Shown here piece after piece: positions 36,308 through 45,139 of a stretch of DNA of 64,000 nt. Made by a program: the position numbers and the translations under genes. Position 1 is the stretch's first letter. Each line of letters begins with the position of its first letter. The stretch comes from Rhizobium bangladeshense. Its GTDB lineage: Bacteria; Pseudomonadota; Alphaproteobacteria; Rhizobiales; Rhizobiaceae. The notes beneath the pieces were generated by a model. The model saw only the letters and a list, made by a program, of their open reading frames with translations, searched no databases and was not told where the DNA came from. Location of the stretch: contig NZ_CP071612.1 in assembly GCF_017357245.1 (NCBI RefSeq), positions 2,359,001-2,423,000 on the forward strand, given 5' to 3'.

Positions 36308-36454
36308 GTGGTGAGTGATGTCGGCTATTCGCACTCTGAGCGCCGTGCGTCCTTTCGACGCGCAAAGGACGCTCTGACAATCAGGATCTGCGCATCGGGC
36401 TTTCCGAAAGTCGGTTCCGATTTCCGGCTATGCCCAGGCGAAGCGCGGAACCCG

Positions 36455-36775
36455 TCAGGCCTGGCGTTCGGGCACGTGCACTACGAGCCCATCATAGACG
36501 GCTTTCATCCGAATCTGACAGGAGAGCCGCGAGGTGGGGCGGACATCGAAGGCGAAGTCGAGCATATCCTCTTCCATCGCTTCCGGCTGACCGACCTTCT
36601 CGGTCCATTCCTCGTCGACATACACGTGACAGGTGGCACAGGCGCAAGCGCCGCCGCATTCGGCCTCGATGCCGGGCACCGAATTGCGCACGGCATTCTC
36701 CATAACGGTGGAGCCTTGGTCGACGTCGAGGTCGAAGCGCGTGCCGTCGAAGGCGACGATGGTAAGTTTAGGCAT
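36455..36775 (-). CDS. 2Fe-2S ferredoxin, adrenodoxin type
   Basis: A 106-residue ferredoxin. The cluster cysteines are in [15 protein letters not shown] (three cysteines in CxxxxxCxxC spacing at about residues 40-48) and the last in SCQIR near residue 86, the adrenodoxin/ISC Fdx spacing. Acidic helix residues ([22 protein letters not shown]) are those that dock redox partners. It carries single electrons in the cytoplasm, for cytochrome P450-type enzymes or Fe-S assembly; no isc/suf genes are close by. The gene is isolated, with about 200 bases to its upstream neighbour. Confidence 0.93.
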   Translation of the reverse strand: MPKLTIVAFDGTRFDLDVDQGSTVMENAVRNSVPGIEAECGGACACATCHVYVDEEWTEKVGQPEAMEEDMLDFAFDVRPTSRLSCQIRMKAVYDGLVVHVPERQA

Positions 36776-36915
36776 CAGGACTATTTCCGGTCTTCAAATG
36801 GATGGGCGGATTTTCTTCCGATAATTCGACGCGTCAGTCAACAATCGGAAATCCGCCATAACCTCGCAGATCGGACCTTCGTCCACCGTCTTCAAAGCGT
36901 CATCTGGGACGTCGC

Positions 36916-36949
36916 AAAAAGACCCGTGGTTCCGCAATGAAACAACGGG
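36916..36949 (-). terminator. Rho-independent terminator of the Hpt gene
   Basis: A 9-bp stem with one mismatch (CCCGTTGTT / AACCACGGG read on the minus strand) and a loop of 9 bases, followed by TCTTTTT. It lies about 29 bases after the Hpt stop codon. Confidence 0.75.
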
Positions 36950-36977
36950 CCTCATTCGATCAGCGAAGACTTGGAGG

Positions 36978-37361
36978 TTAGCCGCGGCAGAGCTTGAGAA
37001 TGAAATTCTCGGCTTCGAGGACGGCAGCACCGAGCGCCGCCATCGCGATGGCATCGCCGCCGGTCTCCTCGACGACCTCAGCCGTCTGCGACACGTGGAA
37101 AGCGCCCACTGAACTCGCCGCACCTTTCAGCCGGTGAGCGGCCGCCCCGACACGCACGGTTTCGCCGCTCGCCATATCTTGAAGGCACGCCCGTGCCTGG
37201 CGCGCAAACATCTGAAGGACTTCGATTTCCAACGATTTGTCGCCCATCGTCTGCTTTGCGAGATGGACGAGATCGATCGGCCGGACCTTCGAGGGACACG
37301 GCCCCTTTGCATTATCCGGCGCCTCGAATACGATCTTCAATGCTGCCATCTGGGCCGCCAT
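36978..37361 (-). CDS. Single-domain Hpt histidine phosphotransfer protein
   Basis: A 127-residue four-helix phosphotransfer protein. The phosphoacceptor histidine is in AAAHRLKGAASSVGAFHVSQTAE, at about residue 76, the classic HxLKG pattern. Two helices precede it (VHLAKQTMGDKSLEIEVLQMFARQARACLQDM). Such proteins pass phosphate between hybrid kinases and response regulators in the cytoplasm. No kinase or regulator is adjacent. The gene is divergent from the giant polar-growth gene and shares its CtrA-box promoter region. The ATG at 37361 follows a GGGAG site; an ATG seven codons earlier is possible. It is not ChpT, which has a kinase-like fold. Confidence 0.88.
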   Translation of the reverse strand: MAAQMAALKIVFEAPDNAKGPCPSKVRPIDLVHLAKQTMGDKSLEIEVLQMFARQARACLQDMASGETVRVGAAAHRLKGAASSVGAFHVSQTAEVVEETGGDAIAMAALGAAVLEAENFILKLCRG

Positions 37362-37470
37362 TTGCCATTTCTCCCGTCTCATGTCGTCCGCACTTGCTAC
37401 AGTTCTGCGTCAGGAGGGTGGCCATCGCGTTAAATTCCGGCACATCGGGCGCGGAAATCTCACCATATGG

Positions 37471-37484
37471 TTAACGTCTGTTAA
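37471..37484. promoter_or_regulatory. CtrA-like site with 6-base spacer
   Basis: TTAA, six bases, TTAA, one base short of the CtrA consensus spacer of seven. It lies 110 bases upstream of the Hpt gene. It may be a weak second CtrA site or chance in an AT-rich promoter. Confidence 0.35.
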
Positions 37485-37532
37485 ATATCCCTAAATTATT
37501 GGTTTTTAAGCCGAGCCTCAGATTCAAAGGTG

Positions 37533-37548
37533 TTAACAACAGGTTAAC
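37533..37548. promoter_or_regulatory. CtrA box in the shared hpt / GPR-like promoter region, flanked by GANTC sites
   Basis: TTAACAACAGGTTAAC is an exact match to the CtrA consensus TTAA-N7-TTAAC. GANTC sites, the target of the CcrM methyltransferase, lie at 37521-37525 (GATTC) and 37556-37560 (GAATC), on each side within 12 bases. The box lies 277 bases before the GPR-like start and 172 bases before the Hpt start. The whole region 37362-37824 (463 bases) holds no other gene that I can see, only this AT-rich divergent promoter area. Confidence 0.7.
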
Positions 37549-37824
37549 GAGCCGTGAATCTCAAGCCTTCATTAATTGTGTGCAGAGCCCAGATGTGTCA
37601 CTACGATACTGGTGGAGCGGGTTTATGGTACGCGCCTTTGCCGAGTGAGTGGATAATGGTAGTGTTTTGATACCTTCCGTTTGAAAAAGCGGCTATCTAC
37701 TCTGAAATGACATGCTTATCCGTCCGCGGTTGGGATGGAAGGCCGTAACGGCAAAGTTGTTCCCGGACAAGGCGGAAGCCGGGATGCGCTGCCGGGCCGG
37801 CCGACAGTAACGAGGCGTAACCGA

Positions 37825-40800
37825 ATGGCGAATAACAAGTATAATGAGTCGATCGAGGACAAGGCGTTCAAGGCGTTGGACGAGGCGCTCCAGATCGACT
37901 TCGGCAAGGACAATGTGCCGTCTCGCCGCGGCGACGCGCCCCAGGCGCCGGAGGGTAATGTGTCTGATCCATCGAATGCGCGTAACCAGCAGGCCCAGGA
38001 AGAAGCGCAGCGTCGCAGCCGCCGCGGCGCCGGGGCCGAGCAGGCTTCCAGGGCTCCGGCCTTCGCCCCCGCCAATGATGCCAGCCGCAACACGCCCGCT
38101 TCGATCCTAAAATCCTTCGACGGCGCCTCCAGCCGCTCGGCGGTGCGAACCGCCACCCTGTTTTCCGTGCTTTGGGTCATGGCGGGCCTCGGCCTGATGT
38201 CGCTGCTTTATGCGCCGCAGATCTGGCAGATCCGCTCGATCGCCGATCTCGTCGCCCTGCCCGGCGTCATTGCCGGCCTGGTCGGCATCATCATTCCGGT
38301 GATGATGTTCTATGCTTTCGCCATCATGATCTCCCGAGCCCAGGACATGCGCAACGCCGCCCGCTCCATGGCAGAGGTGGCACTGCGCCTGGCCGAGCCG
38401 GAAACCATCGCTTCCGAACGCATCATGACCGTTGGCCAGGCGGTACGCCGCGAGGTTTCCGCCATGAACGAAGGCATCGAGCGCACCATCGCGCGCGCTT
38501 CCGAGCTGGAAACGCTGGTCCATTCCGAAGTCAACGCGCTGGAACGCTCCTATGCGGACAACGAGTTGCGCGTGCGCGGCCTTGTCCATGAACTCGGCTC
38601 GGAGCGGGAGGCGATCGTCAACCATGCCGACCGCATCCGCACCTCGATCGGCAGTGTCCACGATCAGTTGAAGGAAGAGCTGTCGCTCGCGACTGAAGAG
38701 ATCGCAGTGCGGCTTGCGACATCGGGCGAAGCCTTCGCCTCGCTGATCGACACGCGCGCAGCGACGATCCTGGAAAAATCGGACAGTGCCCTGCAGTCGA
38801 TGGGCAGCCTGCTGGCCGCCAAGACCGACAGCCTGCTCCAGACGCTCAATGCATCCGGTTTTGCGCTCGCCACCGAATTTGACAACCGCCTCGAGGCGCT
38901 CACCGCCCACCTCAATGAACACGGCGAAAGGCTGCTCAGCCAGTTCGAGACGCGCGCCTCGACCATGGACAGCAGCACCGAGAAGCTGAACGCCGCGCTG
39001 AACGAGCGCACGCATCAGCTCAATGAGATCCTGATCGCCCGCACCCGCGAGATCAACGAGAGCCTGACGTCAGGCGAACGCACCATCGGCGGGACGCTCG
39101 ATGACGTGCTGTCGAAGCTGAACAACGCGCTCGACGAGAAGGGCGCAAGCTTCCGCCAGAGCCTGCAAAGCACTGCCGACGACGCGGTCATGGATCTCGA
39201 CCTACGTTCCGGCTTCTTTGAAGAGCGGCTGCAGACGACCGTTGCCCAGCTGTCGACCGCCTTCGACGAGCGGGTCGCCGAATTCACGAGCGCTTTCGAC
39301 AAGCGCACCGGCTCGCTCGACACCAAGCTGATGGAGAGCCTTGCCCGCATCAACGAGACGCTGACCGGCGGTTCTGATTCGATCGAAGGCATCTTGAGCT
39401 CCAGCATCGAGCGGCTCGGCTCCTCGATGACCGACCAGTCGCTGGCGCTTGCTACTGCGCTCGCAACCGGCCATGAAGTGCTGGAGAGCACGCTCAACAG
39501 CCGCACCGAAGAAATCACAACCGCACTTACCAGCCGCACCGGCGAACTGACCTCGGCGCTGCAGAGCGCCACGTCTGACATCGCGCTGGCGCTTGCATCA
39601 GGCACCTCCGACCTGCAGAACAATCTTCAGGCCCGCTCGGCCGAATTCCGCGATACGCTGCACACAACCACCACCGATTTGACCGCCGCCGTTGCCGCTG
39701 GCACCGAGCAGGTCACGACGGCCTTCGGCGGCCGCGCCGCGGAACTGACCGGCGTGCTGACGGCGCGCGCCGCAGAAATCCGGGAAGCGCTTGGCACAGC
39801 CCACGAGCGTATCGACAGCGTCATGGCGGAGCGCGGCGGAGCGCTGGTCGATGCGCTGACCAGCCACCACGGCCGCTTCGAGGAAGCGCTGACGTCGCGT
39901 TCCGACGCCATCATCAACGCCGTTTCCGGCACCCATGACCGTCTTGCGGAAACGCTTGACGAAAAGGCGATGGCGCTCGCCATTTCCCTGAACGAGAGCC
40001 AGGCCCGCATCGAGGATACACTGGAAACCCGCTCCGAGGCGCTGCTCAACGCCGTTTCCGGCACCCATGACCGCCTCTCCGAAACGCTCGACGAAAAGGC
40101 GATGGCGCTTGCTATTTCCTTGAACGAAGGCCAGAGCCGCATCGAAGACACGTTGGAAACCCGTTCCGCTGCCTTCCTCAGCGCCGTCTCCGGCACGCAT
40201 GATCGGCTGTCGGAAACGCTGGATACGAAGGCAGCGGCCCTGACCACCTCGCTCGACGAGCGCCATGCCCGCATCGAAGACGCGCTCGGAACCCGCGCCG
40301 AAGCCTTGTTGAACAGCGTGTCCGGCACGAGCGAGCGGCTTGCCGAAACCTTGGATGAAAAGGCAATGGCGCTGGCCATTTCCTTGAACGAGAGCCAGGC
40401 CCGCATCGAGCAAACGCTAGAAACCGGTTCCGCTGGCCTGCTGAATGCCGTCTCCGGCACGCACGACCTGTTTGCCGAGACGCTGGAAGGTAAGGCGGCA
40501 GCGTTTGCCAACTCGCTGAGCGAGACCCAGGCGCGTATCGAAAATACGCTCGAAACCCGCTCCGCGGCCCTTCTGAACGCCGTCTCCGGCACCCATGACC
40601 GTCTCGCTGAGACCCTGGATGAAAAGGCGATGGCGCTTGCCATCTCGCTGACGGAAAGCCAGGCCCGCATCGACGACACGCTGCAGACCCGATCGGCAGC
40701 CCTGCTGAATGCAGTCTCCGGCACCCATGATCGTCTGTCCGAAACGCTGGACGAGAAGGCGATGGCACTCGCAATCTCTCTCAACGAGAACCAGACGCGG

Positions 40801-43800
40801 ATCGAAGACACGCTGAAAGCTCTCTCCGAAGCTTTCCTCAGGGCCGTCTCCGGTACGCATGAGCGTATCGCCGAAACCCTTGACGAGAAGGCATCGGCAC
40901 TGACCGCCTCCTTGAACGAAGGCCAGAGCCGCCTGCAGGACACTCTGGAGAGCCGCTCGGAATCGTTCCTCAATGCGGTTTCTGCCACCCATGACCGCCT
41001 GTCCGAGACGCTCGATGATCGGGCGATGGCCCTTGCCATTTCGCTGAACGAGAGCCAGAGCCGCCTCGAGGAAACGCTGACGAGCGGCGCCGATGCGATC
41101 ACCAATGCGGTCTCCGGCACGCATGAACGCCTGAATGGAGTGCTCGACCAGAAGGCTAGCGCGCTGGCCGCCTCGCTGAATGAAGGTCAGGTTCGCCTCG
41201 AGGAAGCCTTGGGACACCGCACCGCCGCACTCGTCGGCGCGGTAACGGCAAGCCATGACCGGCTCACCGATAAGCTCGACGAGAAGACCATGGCGCTCGC
41301 CATTTCCCTCGATGACAACCAGAGCCGCTTCGACAGCGCCCTCGAAGCCCGCAGCAATGCGATCATGGAAGCCGTTGCCAATGCCGAGGCCCGAGTCGCC
41401 GGCGCCTTTGCCGACAAGACGGACGCCATCCACAACGCCTATGCCGACAATCAGCGACGGCTTGAATCCGCGCTTGCCGAGCACAGCGCCACGCTTTCTG
41501 GCGTTCTCGATGCGGGCGGTGCCCGTTTTGAGGATCTCGTAAGCGGCTTGACCGGCCGGATCGATGGCCGCCTGAGCGATGCCCATGCGCGGCTCGGGGG
41601 CCTGGCCGAGGAAGCCGCGGCGCGCATCGAAGGTGGGCTTGCCTCTGCCCATGAGCGCATCCGCACGACGCTTGAGGATCGCGGCAATGCCATCGAGTTG
41701 TCGCTGAACCAGGCGCATGCGCAGATCAGCGATACGCTGACCGAACAGGCGACCAGCATCGGCACTTCGGTGGCGACGAGCATCAGCATGCTCGAATTGT
41801 CGCTGGAAGACCGTGAAGCTTCGATCCGTCAGGCGATCGATGCCGGCGCCCAGACACTGGAAGATCGGATGCGCACCGGCGCCGGCCAGATCGCCGGCCG
41901 CTTCCAGGAGGCAGCGAACGCTATTTCGAGCTCCGCCGAAAGCCTATCCTCCCATCTCGACCGGTCGGTCGAAAACCTCGCGGGACGTCTCGAACAAACC
42001 GGTTCTCGTATGGAAGCCGGCCTTACGGCCATCGAGACCCGCATACGTGACGGCGTCGGCGGCGTTGCCGAAAAGGTCGAAGCTGCCAGCAGCCAGCTTT
42101 CCGGGGTGCTTGCCGACGGCATTTCCCGTCTTGGCGCGCTTGGTGACGATGCCACCCAGCGCATCTCGGCGACACTCGAAGGAAGCGCCGCAAATCTTAC
42201 CCAGGCCATCGACAGCCGCACCGCCAATCTGGCTGAGACGCTTGACAGCCGCACGACCTCGCTTGCAGGCGCGATCGAAGGCCGCACGGCAAGTCTCGGC
42301 GAAACCCTTGACCGCGGCAACGAACGCATTGAGGAACGCCTCTCCACCATGGATCGCGCGTTGACTGTCGGCCTCGAAGCCGTGAACCGCACCATCGAAG
42401 GCAAGGCCGCCGGCCTCGCCTCGACGCTCCGCAGCGCGGTGGCCGAAGCAGCCCAGGGAATGGAAGGCGAAGCGACGAGAACCACAGAACTGCTCGGCAA
42501 GACCGGCCAGCAGTTCGCCGAGGATCTCAATGCGAAAAGCGACGAATTCACCCGCACCATGGATGAGCGCTCGTCACAGATCGTCACGCGGGTCGCCGAA
42601 GCTCAGAACCGCCTGGCAACCCAGGCCGCTGCCGTCGCCCAGACCTTCTCGGAAGCCGGCAATGCCATTGTCAACAAGGTCGCCGAGGCCGAGACCATCG
42701 TAGGCACGCAGGTTAATGCGATTTCCAGGGCCCTGTCGGATGCCGGTCAGTCTCTCGAGGCGCGTGGCAATGCCATCCGCACGACGCTCTCTGGGGCCGG
42801 CAGCGAGATTTCCTCCACCATGGCGGATGTTGAAAAGGCGCTCGAAGCCCGCAGCAGCGCCATCCGCTCCAATCTCGAGGAGCGTGCCCGTGAGATCGAT
42901 ACCACCCTTTCCGACGTCGACCGGGCGCTCGAAGCGCGAGGCAACTCGATTCGCTCGACGCTTGAGGAACGCACCCGGGACCTCAACTCGATGCTGGCAG
43001 GCCGCTCTGTCGAATTGACCCGTATACTCGACGAAACGGCCCGTCCGATCATCGATCGCTACACCGATGCCGGCGAGCAGGCCGCGGCCCGCATCACCGC
43101 CGCGGCCAGCCAAAGTGCGGACCGTCTGCGCGCCGAGAACGAAGCGCTCGCAAGCGCCGTTGCCGCCCGCACCGAGAATGTCGCCAACGCCGTCAGCGCC
43201 ATCGAGAACAGCCTCGTCGGCAACGTCAACGGTCTGGTTCAGCGCATGTCGGAAAGCAGCGCGGCGATGGCGATGATGATGAACCGCGCCGCCGAGCAGC
43301 TGACGAGTGTCGACGGGCGCCTCGGCGAAACCACGACCCGCTTTGCCGACTCCGCTACCAAGGCTGCCGAAATGGTCAACGCCTCGACCAGGCTTCTCGA
43401 AGGCAAGGTCGACCGCCTGTCCGACATTTCCGGGCAGACTCTGGCCCAGGTCGGCAGCATTATCGGCCGCTTCGACGAGCATTCCAAGGTTCTCACCCAA
43501 GCTTCGCACCTTTTGGGTGCGGCCCAGTCCAACTTGGTGTCGACGCTCGAAGAGCGCGAGAGCGCGCTTCAGGCCCTCTCGGTCAGCCTCGTGCAGCGCT
43601 CGAGCGAGATCGAAAAGACGATGCGTGGGCTCGGCGGCATGATCGAGACCGTGTTCGAGCGCGCCGAGCAGCGTTCAAACCAAGTCACCGGTAATCTACG
43701 TGAGGGTGTACAGTCCTCCTTTGCCGATATCGGCCGCGTTCTGACGGAAACCGAGAAGCGCGCTCAGGAAGCCGCCGAGACCATGCGCGAGGCGATCACC

Positions 43801-44931
43801 CGCGCCGGCAACGAGGCCAATACGACGATCGACAGCACCTTCGCCAATGTCGAACGCCGTTCCGGCGATCTCTCCAATCGTATTCGCGGCGGCCTCACCG
43901 CCTCGTTGTCGGAAGTCGAGCGCATGCTCGGCGAAGCTGGCCGCGCCTCCGACGGTGCCGCCCAGCACATGCGCGAATCGCTGCGCGAGGCGATCGAGGA
44001 TGCCGTCGGCCGCTTCTCCGGCGCCACCGAGGACATCCGCCGCTCTGCTGCCGACATACGCAATGAACTCGACGCTACACGCGCCGAACTGAAGCGCGGC
44101 GCCTTCGACTTGCCGGAGGAGGCCAAGGAAAGCGCCTCGGCCATGCGCCGCGCTGTCGCCGAACAGATCAAGGCGCTGCAGGACATCTCGCAGCTTGTCG
44201 GCCGCTCCAGCCAGCAGCTCGAGCTCTCCGAGCCTGTCGCCCGCTCGCTTGCCCAGGCGCAGCCGGCGCCGCGCCCGACGCAGCCGATCGCAGCCCAACC
44301 ACCGCAGCCGGCAGCGCCTGCGCCGATCGAAGCGACGGGTCTACGCGGAACAATCGCGCCGTCCGCTCCGGCAGTCGCCCCTCAGCGAGCCGCCCAGCAG
44401 CCCGCCCCCACTCGCCAGGAACTGGGCCGTCAGGAACCGGCCCGGGAAAGCGGCGGCTGGATCAGCGATCTCCTGCGGGGTGCATCCCGTGAAGAAGCTG
44501 CGGACGCGGCGCCGGCCCGTGCTCCCGCTCGCTCGGCGGAAACCGCCGCACCGGCCGCGCGCAGCAACGACAGCCGCAATCCGCGCCATGTCGTGGAATC
44601 GCTGAATTCGCTCTCCGTCGATATCGCCCGCGCCATTGATCACGATGCCTCGGTTGATCTCTGGCGCCGCTACCAGCGCGGCGAGCGCGACGTCTTCACC
44701 CGCCGCCTCTACACGCTGAAGGGCCAGCAGACCTTCGACGAGATCAAGCGCAAATACGACCGCGAACCGGAATTCCGCACCGCCGTCGACCGTTATATCG
44801 GCGATTTCGAAAAGCTGCTGGCCGACGTCGCCCGAACTGACCCGAACCAGACCGTCACACAGTCCTACCTGACCTCGGATACGGGCAAGGTCTACACCAT
44901 GCTCGCCCATGCAGCCGGCAGGCTCAGATAG
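37825..44931 (+). CDS. Giant polar-growth coiled-coil protein, Growth Pole Ring (GPR/RgsE) type
   Basis: A 2368-residue protein. I match it to the Growth Pole Ring protein of Agrobacterium (about 2100 residues, apolipoprotein-like) and RgsE of Sinorhizobium, which form a ring at the growing pole and are needed for polar growth and rod shape. Order: a charged N-terminus (1-105), two membrane helices (about 109-130 and 146-169), a very long helical coiled coil (about 175-2130) with few prolines, a Pro/Ala/Gln-rich linker (about 2140-2250) and a C-terminal globular part (about 2250-2368) with SVDLWRRYQRGERDVFTRRLY. Residues 691-1218 are twelve 44-residue repeats; 44 equals four 11-residue turns, as in apolipoproteins. 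The ATG at 37825 follows an ACGAGG ribosome site. It is probably inner-membrane bound with the coil in the cytoplasm. TipN of Caulobacter is a functional relative. Confidence 0.85.
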   Translation: MANNKYNESIEDKAFKALDEALQIDFGKDNVPSRRGDAPQAPEGNVSDPSNARNQQAQEEAQRRSRRGAGAEQASRAPAFAPANDASRNTPASILKSFDGASSRSAVRTATLFSVLWVMAGLGLMSLLYAPQIWQIRSIADLVALPGVIAGLVGIIIPVMMFYAFAIMISRAQDMRNAARSMAEVALRLAEPETIASERIMTVGQAVRREVSAMNEGIERTIARASELETLVHSEVNALERSYADNELRVRGLVHELGSEREAIVNHADRIRTSIGSVHDQLKEELSLATEEIAVRLATSGEAFASLIDTRAATILEKSDSALQSMGSLLAAKTDSLLQTLNASGFALATEFDNRLEALTAHLNEHGERLLSQFETRASTMDSSTEKLNAALNERTHQLNEILIARTREINESLTSGERTIGGTLDDVLSKLNNALDEKGASFRQSLQSTADDAVMDLDLRSGFFEERLQTTVAQLSTAFDERVAEFTSAFDKRTGSLDTKLMESLARINETLTGGSDSIEGILSSSIERLGSSMTDQSLALATALATGHEVLESTLNSRTEEITTALTSRTGELTSALQSATSDIALALASGTSDLQNNLQARSAEFRDTLHTTTTDLTAAVAAGTEQVTTAFGGRAAELTGVLTARAAEIREALGTAHERIDSVMAERGGALVDALTSHHGRFEEALTSRSDAIINAVSGTHDRLAETLDEKAMALAISLNESQARIEDTLETRSEALLNAVSGTHDRLSETLDEKAMALAISLNEGQSRIEDTLETRSAAFLSAVSGTHDRLSETLDTKAAALTTSLDERHARIEDALGTRAEALLNSVSGTSERLAETLDEKAMALAISLNESQARIEQTLETGSAGLLNAVSGTHDLFAETLEGKAAAFANSLSETQARIENTLETRSAALLNAVSGTHDRLAETLDEKAMALAISLTESQARIDDTLQTRSAALLNAVSGTHDRLSETLDEKAMALAISLNENQTRIEDTLKALSEAFLRAVSGTHERIAETLDEKASALTASLNEGQSRLQDTLESRSESFLNAVSATHDRLSETLDDRAMALAISLNESQSRLEETLTSGADAITNAVSGTHERLNGVLDQKASALAASLNEGQVRLEEALGHRTAALVGAVTASHDRLTDKLDEKTMALAISLDDNQSRFDSALEARSNAIMEAVANAEARVAGAFADKTDAIHNAYADNQRRLESALAEHSATLSGVLDAGGARFEDLVSGLTGRIDGRLSDAHARLGGLAEEAAARIEGGLASAHERIRTTLEDRGNAIELSLNQAHAQISDTLTEQATSIGTSVATSISMLELSLEDREASIRQAIDAGAQTLEDRMRTGAGQIAGRFQEAANAISSSAESLSSHLDRSVENLAGRLEQTGSRMEAGLTAIETRIRDGVGGVAEKVEAASSQLSGVLADGISRLGALGDDATQRISATLEGSAANLTQAIDSRTANLAETLDSRTTSLAGAIEGRTASLGETLDRGNERIEERLSTMDRALTVGLEAVNRTIEGKAAGLASTLRSAVAEAAQGMEGEATRTTELLGKTGQQFAEDLNAKSDEFTRTMDERSSQIVTRVAEAQNRLATQAAAVAQTFSEAGNAIVNKVAEAETIVGTQVNAISRALSDAGQSLEARGNAIRTTLSGAGSEISSTMADVEKALEARSSAIRSNLEERAREIDTTLSDVDRALEARGNSIRSTLEERTRDLNSMLAGRSVELTRILDETARPIIDRYTDAGEQAAARITAAASQSADRLRAENEALASAVAARTENVANAVSAIENSLVGNVNGLVQRMSESSAAMAMMMNRAAEQLTSVDGRLGETTTRFADSATKAAEMVNASTRLLEGKVDRLSDISGQTLAQVGSIIGRFDEHSKVLTQASHLLGAAQSNLVSTLEERESALQALSVSLVQRSSEIEKTMRGLGGMIETVFERAEQRSNQVTGNLREGVQSSFADIGRVLTETEKRAQEAAETMREAITRAGNEANTTIDSTFANVERRSGDLSNRIRGGLTASLSEVERMLGEAGRASDGAAQHMRESLREAIEDAVGRFSGATEDIRRSAADIRNELDATRAELKRGAFDLPEEAKESASAMRRAVAEQIKALQDISQLVGRSSQQLELSEPVARSLAQAQPAPRPTQPIAAQPPQPAAPAPIEATGLRGTIAPSAPAVAPQRAAQQPAPTRQELGRQEPARESGGWISDLLRGASREEAADAAPARAPARSAETAAPAARSNDSRNPRHVVESLNSLSVDIARAIDHDASVDLWRRYQRGERDVFTRRLYTLKGQQTFDEIKRKYDREPEFRTAVDRYIGDFEKLLADVARTDPNQTVTQSYLTSDTGKVYTMLAHAAGRLR
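39895..41478 (+). repeat. Twelve tandem 132-bp (44-residue) repeats inside the GPR-like gene
   Basis: Starting at 39895, 40027, 40159 and so on, units begin with a TRS-like triplet and share the core NAVSGTHDRLSETLDEKAM followed by ALAISLNESQSRIEDTLE. The first ten units keep most of the core; the last two have drifted. Unit length does not vary, so the frame and helical phase are kept. Related but looser heptad/hendecad sequence extends on both sides. Confidence 0.88.
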
Positions 44932-44960
44932 AGTCTGGCAGATATTGTTGACCTCAGCTG

Positions 44961-44990
44961 AAGCCGCCTGAACCTGTGTCAGGCGGCTTT
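44961..44990 (+). terminator. Terminator of the GPR-like gene
   Basis: A 10-bp perfect stem AAGCCGCCTG / CAGGCGGCTT with a 9-base loop and a short T run after it. It lies about 30 bases after the stop codon. Confidence 0.7.
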
Positions 44991-45139
44991 CACTTGCGAT
45001 GCGGGGTGTGAGCCGCGCGATGACGGGATCGCCCGCGGCCGGCTACATTGGCATTTCACAAACCTCTGTATGCCGCGCCCGCTCCCAGCAGCAGGGCAGA
45101 GGGACTTTTGCACGCAGTACCCCGCAACAGAGCTGGACA

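Noticed and set aside
36120..36310. Leader peptide/attenuator reading of the small ORF with terminator
   Set aside because: No plus-strand biosynthetic gene lies downstream and the peptide has no run of one regulatory amino acid.
39895..41478. Regular repeats as a possible CRISPR array
   Set aside because: The 132-bp units are contiguous, lie in frame within one protein gene and have no unique spacers.
39627..41718. Very long minus-strand open frames opposite the GPR-like gene
   Set aside because: They arise from the repetitive, stop-poor reverse complement of the 132-bp repeats; compositions are implausible (serine/arginine-rich) and no ribosome sites are seen.
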